In this document: positions 12,131 to 23,852 of the stretch, one piece after another
How the letters are laid out: each line of letters begins with the position of its first letter
Position numbering within the stretch: the first letter of the stretch is position 1
The notes under the pieces: generated by a model
Databases searched by the model: none
Told to the model about the DNA's origin: nothing
What the model saw: the letters and a program-made list of their open reading frames with translations, nothing else
Made by a program: the position numbers and the translations under genes
Assembly (NCBI GenBank): GCA_019279435.1
Contig: JAAALK010000286.1
Span: 50,168,289 to 50,232,288 of the forward strand
Source of the DNA: Zizania palustris
Taxonomy: Eukaryota > Streptophyta > Magnoliopsida > Poales > Poaceae
Length of the DNA: 64,000 nt
Reading direction: 5' to 3'

Positions 12131-12902
12131 CTAATGGAGGCGTCTCCTGAAGTCCTCCCATGGAAGATCCTTCTCGAGGTACTCGATGTTGTTGGGGTCA
12201 AACGGCCCCCTCACCACGTCCACCGTCTGAATGATCGCCCTCTCCGGCAGCACGCTCATCGCCGGATCCGCCGCCGTTCTCCCGCTCAACCTCGACGAGA
12301 ATCCCTGCGACGATACACACAGTCGTAAGCAACTGGATGTATACTATTTTCGTCTGAACACAGTAACTTTGGGTTTTAATGAAATTGTTTACATCTCTTT
12401 TATCAAATATCCAGCATTTGAGATTTTAAGTTGTAAATTAGTAAATAAATTGTAATCAAACTCAAGAATTGAATAGAACAATGTTCTCGTTATACTCTTC
12501 TTCTTTAGCAGTAATCCAGACGACGAATGTTCGCTTCTATCGGCGTGGTGCTGCTGATGCTACCTTGAAGACGAGCACGACCTCCAGCTCGTCGTCCACC
12601 GTGGCCTTGACGAGGAGGGCCTGGTCCCGCGCGCCCTCGCTGTACCGCTCCAGACGCGCCATCTCCTCGTTGTGCCCGTACTCCTCTTCGTCCTCGTACT
12701 CCTCGTCCCGCACCCGCCTCCTCGCGCCGCACGCGACGGCCCCGCCGCGCGTCGTCCGCGGCGAGGCGCCAATGCTGACGGCGCGCTGGCGCTGGAGCGG
12801 GAGCGGGAGCGCGAGCGCGTGGCGGCGGCGGCGTCGCCGAGTGAGGCACGGGCCCGGGGACGGCGAGATGCTGGCGGTGGCGCAGTGGGCGTGGGACGCC
12901 AT
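12131..12902 (-). CDS. Small conserved plant protein, probably plastid-targeted (DUF7734-like)
   Basis: Two exons, 12902-12564 and 12304-12131, are joined in phase 0 across a GT-AG intron to give 170 residues. Residues 1-60 are rich in Ala, Ser, Arg and Pro with few acidic residues, like a chloroplast transit peptide. A short acidic stretch (DEEYEDEEEYGHNEE) follows, then a conserved core (RDQALLVKATVDDELEV, KGFSSRLS, SVLPERAII, VRGPFDPNNIEYLEK) ending WEDFRRRLH. I recognise this core from a small family conserved in plants whose function I do not know. The DUF number is from memory and should be treated as tentative. The start chosen is the first ATG that gives a transit-like leader. Exon 1 is very GC-rich, as is usual for the first exon of a grass gene. 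The gene is convergent with DRP1. Confidence 0.8.
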
Positions 12903-13849
12903 GGTTCGGTACTTCGATTGCTGGTTGGGGGCGAGGTGGAGGTGGGTTTGTTGGAGCCTGCCTTGGAGGATAAGGCGCGGTCGTTAAAGACTTCACCTTT
13001 GTTAGTTTAAATTTATGTTTAAAATATTTTATTTCTATTTGCTTATCTGTTGGTGCAATAAATTAAGTTGCAGGTAAGCGATTTGTAGTGTAAAGTATAC
13101 CCCAAGTGTAAATATTGAGATAATGAGCATATATGAATATGGACAAAAGAAAATAGGTTACCTCCACGTGAGTTTGGTTTTGCTGTAATCTATGAAAAAG
13201 CAGCGGTTAACTGTCTACTGTGAAAAAGCTTCTGTAAGTTATCTGTTATGGAAAAATTGAAAGTTGTTTGGTTGAAGCTGACGTGAGCTGATTATTTTTT
13301 ATAACTGACATAATTTTCATCATTATAATATTATATGCATATATATAAATAGGAAACAGTCAACATTGACGTAACTAAATAACTAGAAAATATATTAGAT
13401 AAATAAAAAAGTGTATAGTTCATCTCATAAAGTAACCAGTAACCACAAAACTATCTCATGTAGTTCTCGCACTAGCCAATGTTATAGCTATCTTGTCACG
13501 AATAATGTTTATGGTAACCTCGTTCTCTCCTTCCACCTCATCGCCCCCTTACATTTGTGTTATTTGCCTCGATGCTTTAGGCATATACTTCTCATTTGTG
13601 TCACACCTCTTAAATTCCTTATCTCTCAAGTTGTTATCACGAATGAAATTGTGTAATGCAATACAAGTCATAATGATGTTAGATCAATGAAGACACCTTG
13701 AATTCATGATATTCAATTTGTACTAAAAAACAGAAAAGTAGGTCCAAACTGCTTCCAAATTTTACTAAAAAACTGATTTTCATGGAAGAAAAAGGTTTGA
13801 TAAACCCCTTTGATTCAGTTTCTGCTTTTTAAAAACAGAAGCAAGTTTT
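12903..13849. other. Intergenic, AT-rich, MITE debris
   Basis: No gene is seen. Motifs such as GTTTGGTT and AAAAGCAG between 13160 and 13870 look like parts of an old MITE whose 3' end is AGAACCAAATGCACCC, but the left end is not certain. Confidence 0.5.
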
Positions 13850-14070
13850 AAAAGCAGAACCAAATGCACCCTTAGTTAACAACTCTATGTATAATCAGTT
13901 GAATGACTATAAGCAATCATTACACATATAACATTTTTAGTCGTTGCTTTAGCGAGTTTCAAAAGCAGAACCAAATGCACCCTTAGTTACAGATCTATGT
14001 ATAATCAGTTGAATGATTATAAGCAATCATTACACATATAACATTTTTAGTCATTGCTTTAGCGAGTTTT
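13850..14070. repeat. Tandem duplication, unit 111 bp
   Basis: Copy 1 begins at 13850 and copy 2 at 13961, both starting AAAAGCAGAACCAAATGCAC and ending near TTTAGCGAGTTT. They differ at only a few sites. Each unit carries the same MITE-type end plus about 85 bp of flanking DNA. Confidence 0.88.
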
Positions 14071-14321
14071 AGGGTCTGTTTGGGGGAGCTTCTAGCAGCT
14101 GCAGATACGTCTAGAATCTGAAGTTGAAACAAACGGTCCAAATTCCGACTCAGATTGTGAGAATCAGCACTTACAGAATCTAGAAATGAACTAGAATCTA
14201 GAAGTTGGAGAACACCAACTTCTCCAGATTCTCATCAGCTAGATATTCAGACTATCCAGCTACTTAGACTAGCTAGCTACCGAGGATCTCTAGCTACCAG
14301 AAGCTTCCCCAAACGGGCCCT
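14071..14321. mobile_element. MITE with 22-bp inverted ends
   Basis: The left end is AGGGTCTGTTTGGGGGAGCT and the right end is the matching inverse (AGCTTCCCCAAACGGGCCCT). The element is about 251 bp and has internal TCTAGA-type motifs and no ORF. It directly abuts the tandem duplication. The target duplication is not evident. Confidence 0.75.
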
Positions 14322-14707
14322 CAATATCATAAGTATTAAATACTTTTTTCTCAAAGAAGATAAGTGATTGCTAATTAGACCTTGGACAAGGTGGTATTGT
14401 CCTCGAGACCTCTCACCGACGGAGGGGGCTAGATTTTCAATGGAGCCCTCTATTTTAGAGGTACAGGCATCTCTAATAGCCTCTTCATTTTTATTCGCAC
14501 CGCCACCCCCTACCGCTTCGGCCACCTCCCACCACCCCCAGCTACTTATGGTCGCTTTGGGTTGCATCGAGCACCTTTCACCGCCTCAAGTCACATCGAC
14601 CGTCTCCTGCCACCTCGAACCGCCAGCCATCGCCCCAGGCAGCACCAAGCACCTCCTGTCATCGGTCGCTCCTGACCGTCCCCAGCAGCCCCCGATCGCT
14701 CTCAGCT
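14322..14707. other. Intergenic, no supported gene
   Basis: An open stretch at 14368-14742 is rich in Pro, Ser and Thr and has no recognisable domain. It runs into the left end of the TIR element and is treated as chance. Confidence 0.5.
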
Positions 14708-15019
14708 ATAGATGGCCAAATGGGTCGAGTCATATGGGCTGACACAAGGCATGAGCATTTTGGCACGACCTAGACCCAACACGACCCATCGTCTGTTAGG
14801 TCAGGCAAGCCCGTCATGAAGCACCAGGTCATGCTTGGGTTGTCCGGCCAGCTGACGAGTTGGCCCAACATGACCCCTATTTTTAGCCAGACATGAACTC
14901 AGCCCGATAGTATAAATGGACCAAATCCATCTAACATCTACCCATCACCCCTGCCCCACCATATAAATTTCATATTTCATTCTCACATCCGCACGGGCAC
15001 ATCAAATAGTAGTCCACTT

Positions 15020-17460
15020 TGAAAGATATCGGTCCTTGAGTTGTATTGAGTTTTGGTGATTAATGACAACGGATGTTGGGACTAACCATTTTCATGAGTT
15101 TATGTGTTAGGTTAAGTTCTAACATCAAACAAAAGGTTGATTTCCCATGAGTGAGAATCAACAAGTAGAATTTTGATCAAAAGCTTGTTAAGTATAATTG
15201 ATGAATATGAAAAATACAAACTAAAATGGATGATCGATAAGAAGCTATTTATCATGAATAACAATTGAATTATATCTTGAGTATTGAGGATTAAGTGGAC
15301 ATATTGAAGATGTTGGATAAGAAGTAGTTTTCTGTGGCAATATGGTAAAGGGCAAGTGATACTCGGCTACAAAGGACCATGCAAAGGTGAAAGGCAAGTA
15401 GAGGCTTGACGCTGAAGAACCAATGCGATGGTGAAGAGCGAGTATAATCTTTGTGTCGATTAACCAAGTAAGTCCAAAAGAAAACTACAGGCGATCTACA
15501 TCATCTATTCAAGAAATGCAAGAGAAGATCAAGTCCCGGCTTCATGTACTAAAGGATGTCGAGTGACTTGGATATATGGAAGCATCCACACTTATGTTGA
15601 TCGTCATCAAACAAAAATTCAAAGCGGACATTTCTCAAGGCAAATGTATAAATATTTTGGGACTGAAATGTTCAAACTAAGTGTATATAGGTGAACAGTC
15701 CTAAATGATGAAATGGCTTCAACCTTATCGTTCCCTCAAAAGTGAAGAAACAATGTTTTCAATTGAAACAAATTTGGAGAAAATCTCCACTTTAGTCCAC
15801 ATAGGCTCAAAGGTGAATTATGTGAATTACTTTCAAACATGAGTCTACGACCATCGTAATATTAAGAGGGATATGTTGGAGTTTGTCCCAAAAGTTTTTT
15901 GCTCAAAATGTATTATTCCATTGATAACTTTTTATCCCTTGGGTTTTAAGCTTTGATCTTTGTTGGGTTGGATAGCCTTTTGAATAAGCTTTTCAAAAAG
16001 TTAAGGATCATAAAAAACGGAGTTTGGAGTCAAAGGTTATAACATATTTTCTAGTGTGCGCAAGGAATGTCGGAAGTTTCTATCTTGTACCGGAAGTTTC
16101 GACCTTGAGTTCTCGGCCTTGAATTTATTTTTTCTGTCGGAACTTACGATTTTCCATCGGAAATTCTAATTTGAGATCTCTATTTGGAATTTATTTTTCC
16201 ATCGGAACTTTCGATGTGAGTTCTTAGTCTAAAATTAATTTTTTGATCAGAACTTCTGATTTTGCATCAGAACTTCCAATTTAAGCTATTTGTCTAAATT
16301 TTATTTCTAGTCAGAACTTCCGATTTGCCATCGGAACTTCTAAGGCAGGCAACCAAAAATGACCAAATAGTCATATTTTTATTGGGGGTATAAATACCCC
16401 CTCAACCACTTTGAAAGATAACTCTTGGACTACACTCTTATTCTCTCTCTCTCTCTCAAAACTCTAACCCTAGAACTCTCTTTTGCATTCAAGCTCAGAT
16501 CTAGCACGAATCTTTGCGATTCATCTTAGGAGTTCTTTGAAAATCTTCTTGCAATTTCATTGCTCTATATTTTGAGAATATTTTTGTGGATTGAGTTTGT
16601 TGCTTTCATTAAAAATATTGTGGACAAAGATTTGAGTTGGCAAAGTTCTTCATGTGCTTTGAAACCCAAACCCTAGTTTCGAAATCCTAGAACTCTCACA
16701 CTCTTGCAAGTCTAAATCTAGAGTGAATCTTTGCGATTCCACTTGAGAGTTCCTCACAAATATTATTGGACATTTGTTGTTTCATCTATCGAGAAGATTT
16801 TTTGTTGTTGGGTTGATTGTTTTTCTTGAAAAATCTTGAGCACAAATACTTGAGTTGGCAAAACCTTTTCAACGAATTTGTTACTCTTGGAGATGCTACC
16901 TCCTAGACGGTTAGGCGTCGCTCCATGAGAATCCAGGAGATTGTGGAGTGCTGGGAGATGTTTGTACAAGCCCGCCTTGGCTTCAACAAGGTAACGAGTA
17001 GAAAATCCAAGCTTAGCGTCGGCTAAGTCTTCGTGAGGACAAGGGTTGAAAGAGACTCGGCCTATTGAGGTCTCTCAATGGAGACATAGGATCGAGGGTT
17101 CCGAACTCTGATAAATAACCATTCATGCTCATCTTGTGTTCTTCGTGGTCTTGCTAGCTCATACTTGATTTTGCCTGATCTACTTGCTAGCAAGGTTCTA
17201 GAACATATTCCTATATAAAAGTTGTTTTCTATATTATTGCATACATTTCCATTCATTTACTTTGTTCAGAAAATAAATTTCATTTGTGGCGATTTTCTGA
17301 ATCAATCGGAACTTCCTATCTAAACCAGAACTTACGATCCAAATCGGAATTTCCAATCTATATCGAAACTTCCGATTCATAAGTTTTCAAACTAACTATT
17401 TCCACAAGAATTTTTCAGGAATGCCTATTCACCCCTCTAGGCGACATCAGTGTCCTTTCA
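15020..17460 (+). mobile_element. Solo LTR (about 2.44 kb)
   Basis: It starts TGAAAGATATCGGTCC and ends GTGTCCTTTCA, with TGAAAG and CTTTCA as the inverted tips. CACTT (15015-15019) and CACTC (17461-17465) flank it, a 4-of-5 target duplication. It contains a TATA box with C/G arms (16384-16401), a (CT)n run (16440-16459) and many degenerate copies of a TCGGAACTTCCGA motif. No coding domain of an LTR element is present, so it is probably what remains after LTR-LTR recombination. It has inserted into the TIR element at 14708-18042. Confidence 0.75.
16384..16401 (+). promoter_or_regulatory. LTR promoter TATA box in a quasi-palindrome
   Basis: GGGGGTATAAATACCCCC is a TATAAATA core flanked by five G on one side and five C on the other. 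It is followed about 50 bp on by a CT-rich run, as expected at a U3/R boundary. Confidence 0.6.
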
Positions 17461-18042
17461 CACTCCAAACCCTAACCTTAGTCCACACCACTCCTAATAT
17501 GTCGTCTACGTAGCCAGCAACTGCAAGACCGCACTGTCGGCAGCGGTGTGGCACGGGTGCACATGCGTAGGCAGTGGCGTAGCGAGGCGACAACGGCGCA
17601 GATCTAGCGACTAGCCACTAGTGGGCTGGCGGCGCACCGACGTTGGGTCCCTAGTCCTCCACTCCTTCCCTCCTCTTTGGACTCCGGCCAGCTGCCCTCG
17701 ATGGCTAAACTCGATTCATCGCGACCCCTACTCGATGACGAGTGGCGGCTGATAGATCTCGCCTCAGTCAGCTGCCCTCTCCTCGTTCTGTAGGCCACCT
17801 ATCGGTACTATAGAATAGAATGGGCCATGGGTCGGCACGAGTACTCTGGGTCATCGTGCTTTTGGACTGGGTCGTCCCAATTTTAGGGGCACTTATGTCG
17901 TGCTTGGGCTGAGGCTTTGGCTCGTGGGTTGACACGACACGGCCCGATGGCACTATCGGGTCATGTCAGCCCGAGCACAAATTTGATCGGGCCACCTTAT
18001 GCTCGGGCTGGGTCAGGTTGGGCGACCCATTTTGCCATCTAT

Positions 18043-19685
18043 GCTCCCGGTTGGCTCCCATCGCTCTGGCTTTAGATATACCAGCATGAAGCACACAGAT
18101 AGCCAGCCAACTTGGATGGCTAAGCTTGGGCGGTGAGTTAGTCGATTTGGCCAAACTGTTGGAGTACAAATTTTAATCGAAATGACTAAATTTTAGTTTA
18201 AAGAGGCATTTGATCCAAATGAGGTCTTTACCTTTGGAGGAGAGCCTTTGAACCTCTCTCTTTTTTCAATAAAGGGGTGATGATGCTATCATATTTCCTA
18301 CATTAAATATCTTCAGGGTACAAATTAAAATATTGAATTTTTTATATCCCTTACCCACTCTTAACTTATCATTTTTACAATATTATTTCTTTATTCATAA
18401 GGAAAACTTTTTTTAACTTTCAACATTATTTATTAACTTTACATTAAAAGTAATTCTTTTGTGGAATAAAGTGTGTACTCCATCCGTCCTAGAAATACTT
18501 ATTTTTTAGTCTTTTAAATTTGTCTAAAAACCTTTGTTTGTAACTTCTTGACTCACCTCAGCCCGGAAATCAAGAAGTTGTATTCCTCGATAATATTTAT
18601 CTATCACTTTACAATAGTATTTTTTATCATTAAAAGGTAACTTAATTTTTTACTAACACCACTAATTTATTAATTTTCTTGAAAAATAAAGTTTTTTAAA
18701 GGAAAGGAGTAGTACATCGGTACCCAGATTCCAAGCAAAATCTAGATGCAATAGCAGTGTATTGGAAGCTTATCACTTCTATTCTTGTTACCGACCAGCG
18801 TGTACCATTTCAACACTCAAATTGATATATGTTAAATATCATATCATTCCATTCTAATTTCAATAGTAGTCAATATCGATATTTTGGTTATCCATATCGA
18901 CTTTACATTGATCATTTCGTTCAATTCTATACATATCGATCAAAATTGCATATTAAATTTATTTGAGACATCTGTTACATGGTATTTAAATTAAATTCAA
19001 ACCATACACTATATTTGATATATCAACATATTTAAATATGTCATATTTAATCATGATGATAAATAAAAATATTGTAAAATAAATTTATATCATTTTATTA
19101 AACCCTATTGTACATTGGTATCAACGATACTGAAACGTTCCACCTTAATATCCCAATCAGAATGGACTCTGGAATTAACATGAGGCTCTGTACCTCTGTT
19201 ACAAACCAGCTGCAAACTGGTTCTACGGAATTTCGCTGTAAGCATTGCTGCAAGGAATCAAGGGAACATGAACAATAATAATTCGCGAGTCATCAATTCA
19301 GGCGGCAGGATGCAAGAAGACCACCGAGTAAAACATAGCGGCATAGCAGTTTGCAAACCATAGGCCAATCGACAACATTTTGACAATCCAGTAGTAAATG
19401 TTTTGCAGTTTTGCTTGCTTGGAGAAAACAAAAGGGAACAAAATTATTGCCCGTGCCTGTGGCATGATTCAGAAGGACAACAAGCTTATTGACTATTGAG
19501 TATGCTCTGCTTCTCGTACACAATACAGAAATGCACAGATTAAGTTTTGCTGCTCTTCAAATCTAAAGGCAGTCCAAATTATACTCCAATTTCCCACCAA
19601 GCACGCAACAACTGGGGCGATTTGGAGCAAAAACAAGGAACTAAAATCTTGTATTCCGATGATTACTTTTGGGAGGGTGTAGATA
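18043..19685. other. Intergenic between the TIR element and the complex I gene
   Basis: AT-rich, with no coding region supported. It contains a Stowaway-like MITE (18476-18714). The last ~400 bases before 19686 should include the 3' UTR of the minus-strand complex I gene. Confidence 0.6.
18476..18714. mobile_element. Stowaway-like MITE
   Basis: TACTCCATCCGTCC at the left end pairs with GGAAAGGAGTAGTA at the right end, and TA lies at both boundaries. At about 239 bp, AT-rich and with no ORF, it matches the mariner-related Stowaway pattern. Confidence 0.7.
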
Positions 19686-22600
19686 TCACTTCTTCAACAA
19701 GGTTGCACTGCATTGGGCCATTATCTTTGACGCTCGTGTGATTGCATCAGTCATATAGAAGTTCTCCACAACAGTTTTGAATGGAGTAAAGCTCACTTGT
19801 TGCTTTACTGGAGGCTTCACTTCAGATGAAATAGTGCATGGCTCCCTCTCATCTACATGTACAAGATTTGGCGCTACCATGCTAATCCGTTCCCTTACAG
19901 CTAAGAGGCTATCATAAGGTAGTTGAGCCCCAGCAACCTCAGAAAGAGCACGGATGATCTTCCAGTCATCCCTAGCATCACCGACTGTAGGAACAGCTGG
20001 GATTGTCCACTGAGTGCATCCCTCAGTGTTCTCGTAGCTGCCTTCTTTCTCACTGAACGCTGATGATGGAAGGATAACATTGGCCCTATACACAGCCTTG
20101 TCACCATGGTGTCCCTGGTAAACAACAAATGCATCATCTGGAACCTTGTCTAAGCTTACATCATCAGCTCCCATCAGATACAGAAACTTTGCTGACTTAA
20201 TGCTCTCAATAGGATTAGCAACAAGGCCAAGATCAAGAGCTGCAGCCTGTGCAGCATGAAGCAATAGAACATTAAGCCCATTCCAGTCTGGCCTAATCAC
20301 ATTGAACTTATTGGCTATACTCTGTATTATTGTGAAAAGAGCATCTTGATCTTCCCGTTCAAATAACCCAGCTCCAGCAATGATGACAGGATTCTTAGCA
20401 GACTGCAGGGTTGAACAGAAAGGATGACGACCCTCCACAATCTCAACAAGGGTCTGTGGTCCTGTGCCAAGATGCTCATGGTCATAGTTGAAGTCAGTTG
20501 GAGGGCCAATGTAAGCAACCTTTGCTTGTGTTGCTCTAACAGTCTTCCGGATTCTTGCATTAACCATAGCAGCCTCCACTCTTGGCTGTTCCATGACATA
20601 GCAAATTACATATATCAGATGACACTATCTGAACAACATGACTAGTAAAGCGTAATTAAGAGGGGACTAACAGAAAAAAAAATAGAACACATAGAGGACC
20701 AAAAATATGAATGACTGCATGCCCATCCCAGTTCTTTGGCTCTAACAGTAAGAAATTCAAGCTTGTTAGTCAATAATGGAATCTGGGAATGGTGTTTCCA
20801 TGTGCAGATGTGCTTGAAGGTTGCAAGAGTAGATAATGTTTTTTTAAGAAACATTAGCTCCATTATGTTTAACAAACACCACTGTACCACAAAGCTGTGC
20901 CAGTTTGTGGTTGAGCTGTGTAATATCTTAAGATTTTGCTGTTATGGCTCCAACAATGCTTTTCAGTAGAGAACATATCCAAAAGTACTAAAGTGAGTGT
21001 AACAGAAAATTGCATATTACTACATATATGTACCATAATGCCAAAATAAGGACATGCAATTACAGATCGTTTATTGGAGAAGGGAAGTATTCATGAAAAT
21101 AGGCAGTAAATGATACCCAGACTCCCAGAGACGAGGTAATCAGGTAACCAGAACTTTACCTGTGTACCAACCAAAAGGAAAACATCAGCTTTCTCAAGCC
21201 CAGCAATGCTAGTATTCATTAGGTAGTTAGAACGCAGATCTGCAGGAGGATTTGGACCATTTCCTTCGCAAAACACCTTATCCGAACCCATTTTGTTAAC
21301 AAAATCTTTCAGAGCCATCATGGATTCTGCATCAGAAAGTTTACCAGCAACCCCAGCGATTTCTTCTCGTTTAACCTGATGCAAAACCTCAGCAACAACA
21401 GCAAGAGCATCCTGCCATGTCACTGCCTTAAACCTGCCATCAGGACCACGAATCATAGGGTCATTTAGTCTTTGTCTCTTCAGACCATCATAACAAAACC
21501 GCGTTTTGTCAGATATCCATTCCTCATTGATATCCTGCAAGCATTAGAAAATCAGGAAGCTTACTAGGTAAAGTGTTAGTTTCAGGTATATGTGACATAA
21601 TAGACGAAGGATGGAAAATTCAATCAACAAGCTGCTAGGACAAGTTATGTCCAAACAACCATGCCCTATTTCCTCAAGCATATTAACTGGTAGAAGTATG
21701 CAGAGCACTAAAAACTAGTCATCACTCATCAGTGTTACAATGTACAGAACTGAACAGGAAATGAATTGATCAAATTGAGCAACATTACAAATTAATGAAC
21801 TATACCAAGATGTTTCTCTCTTTTAGGTCCAGGATCAAGAAGATCATTAATATAAAGCAAATAAGACCAGAAATAGTATGACACATTATGAAAAATACAC
21901 CCATTTGGTTGTGTGTACCTTGAAAAATTATTAAGAAGAAACTCTGATAACATATCAGAGTGAAATTTACCAATTGACATGAGCTTACAGTACAAAGATA
22001 GCATCCCAATGCATGGATCTTGCATGCAATACAAACATGTGTAATCATTGGCATACAAAGAGTGGAACTGGAAGTATCCCTACAAAGTCCTTATACAATA
22101 TTCTAGGGATCGCAATGCAGATCATTACCAGCAAAATGCACAGAATAAGAAACGAAATTTACAACAGAATGGACAGGCAAACCTCATTGAGACGTGGAAC
22201 AATGCGCATAACTTCAGGACCTCTGCTGTCAACTCTTATGTTTGAACCCACTGCATCAGTAACATCAATGGTCTCAGTGCCCTTCAGCTCCCAGTTCCTA
22301 GCTTTAAATGCAAATGGCTTGGATGTAAGGGCTCCAACTGGGCAGATATCAATAACATTTCCAGATAGTTCACTTGTCATAAGTTTCCCCACATATGTTC
22401 CAATTTCTTCACCACTGCCACGACCTAACATACCCAGATCTTGAACACCAGCAACCTCAGTAGCAAATCTGACACACCTGCATTGTTAGAAAAATTTGAA
22501 AGTTACATGCTGGCCAAGGGGAGCAAGAAAAAAGTAGCTAAACCATATTTGTTTGGGTAAAGAATGATAAGCTGCCTCAGCAAGAAAATACACATGAATA

Positions 22601-23852
22601 AAATGACTGCACGATGACAATACAAAGTACAAAATAAGAAAAATTGCATTATTCAAATGAGGGACATGGATAAATCAGAAAGAATGTTTAGCCACGAATT
22701 TTTAACTTGTAAAAGTTTGTAGAACCAACTCCTAAATATATGATCTTAAAGAACAAGGTACTAACAGGGAGTAGACGATAGGCAAACAGAATAGTCATAA
22801 AATCACTTTAGGTGGACACTCATACAAATCTACCAAGAGGCAACAAAACACCACCTTGTACATTGGATGCAACGGGTCATCACTGTCTTCACCAATGGGC
22901 CCAAATTCTTATCCACAACTGACCGCTTCATCTCGGTGAAGCGACCACGGTCAGCCCCAAATGCCATAGACTGATCTTGGAGGTCGCACTCCCCACCCTG
23001 ATCACAGATTGGGCAGTCCAGCGGATGATTCATCAACAGGAACTCCATGACACCCTCCCTGGCTTTCTTTGCTACTGGCGTGTTTGTCTTAATCTTCATC
23101 CCTAATACAACAATACGCCCCAAGGTCAATAACATTGCAAATATTAGTAGAAATCGCACGCAGTAGACTAATCATTCAGTATTCCAACAATTGCTAGCCA
23201 ACAATGCACATCAAGCTGAAGTTTCTGACTCTTATAACCATACCATAAACAATATAGATTACAGGCAAATCTAACGAGAAGCCTATGATGCTGAGAAATC
23301 CATGAGCTGAGTGGATCTGAGAGACTAAGGCATTAGCATTTGCGTACCACACCAATAGTGTACATTTCAAATCCGAATTCATCACACAGAAAACGACTGC
23401 GAAGCCCGACGTCGTTTGTGCATCAATGGCTGACCTGGGAGGGCGGGCATGGCGCAGGAGGCGACGGGCTTGGGCGACTTCTCGACCTCGACAAGGCACA
23501 TGCGGCAGTTGCCGGCGATGGAGAGGCGACTGTGGTAACAGAAGCGCGGGATGTCGACGCCGGCGACCTCGCAGGCCTGGAGCACTGTGAACCCCTTGGG
23601 GATCCGCACGGCGTGCCCGTCGACGAACACCTCGAGCGCATCCTCCGGGTTACTCGGAAGCTGCACGCGCGCCCCGCCCACCGGATCACGCGGCGGCGGC
23701 ATCTCCGGGTCCGCAGGCGCCACGGCTGCGCCGGCCTCCGGCGACCCAGCGGTGGTGGTCGGCGAGATCCAGCGGCATGAGGCTGCGACCGCGGGAGACC
23801 GCGAGCGCAGGTACGGGTTGGAGTGGCGAATCGCCCGCGCGAGGAAGGCCAT
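19686..23852 (-). CDS. NDUFS1: NADH:ubiquinone oxidoreductase 75-kDa subunit, mitochondrial precursor
   Basis: Five exons on the minus strand (23852-23435, 23101-22855, 22477-22183, 21534-21160, 20585-19686) join in frame through GT-AG introns to 744 residues, the usual length for plants. It is the largest subunit of the peripheral arm of respiratory complex I and carries an electron chain of Fe-S clusters. An Arg/Ser/Ala-rich mitochondrial presequence covers roughly residues 1-30. The ferredoxin-like domain has Cys105, Cys116, Cys119 and Cys133 for the [2Fe-2S] cluster. The next segment ([14 protein letters not shown], His165, Cys169, Cys172, Cys178) gives the ligands of a [4Fe-4S] cluster, and CIQCTRCVRF those of another. 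The C-terminal half is the molybdopterin-oxidoreductase-like fold, with no cofactor role in this subunit. The start chosen is the first ATG before the presequence. Exon 1 is strongly GC-rich. Confidence 0.96.

Larger units (their letters stand above)
14708..18042. mobile_element. TIR DNA element split by a solo LTR
   Basis: The outer ends are inverted copies (ATAGATGGCCAAATGGGTCG at 14708, and its inverse with one change ending at 18042). Further inward, degenerate GGGTCG, GGCACGA and CGACCC motifs appear on both sides. Without the inserted 2.4-kb LTR the element is about 0.9 kb. A target duplication was not found and the superfamily is undecided. Confidence 0.6.

Noticed and set aside
16440..16459. 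CT-repeat microsatellite as an independent feature
   Set aside because: It belongs to the leader region of the solo LTR and is described there.
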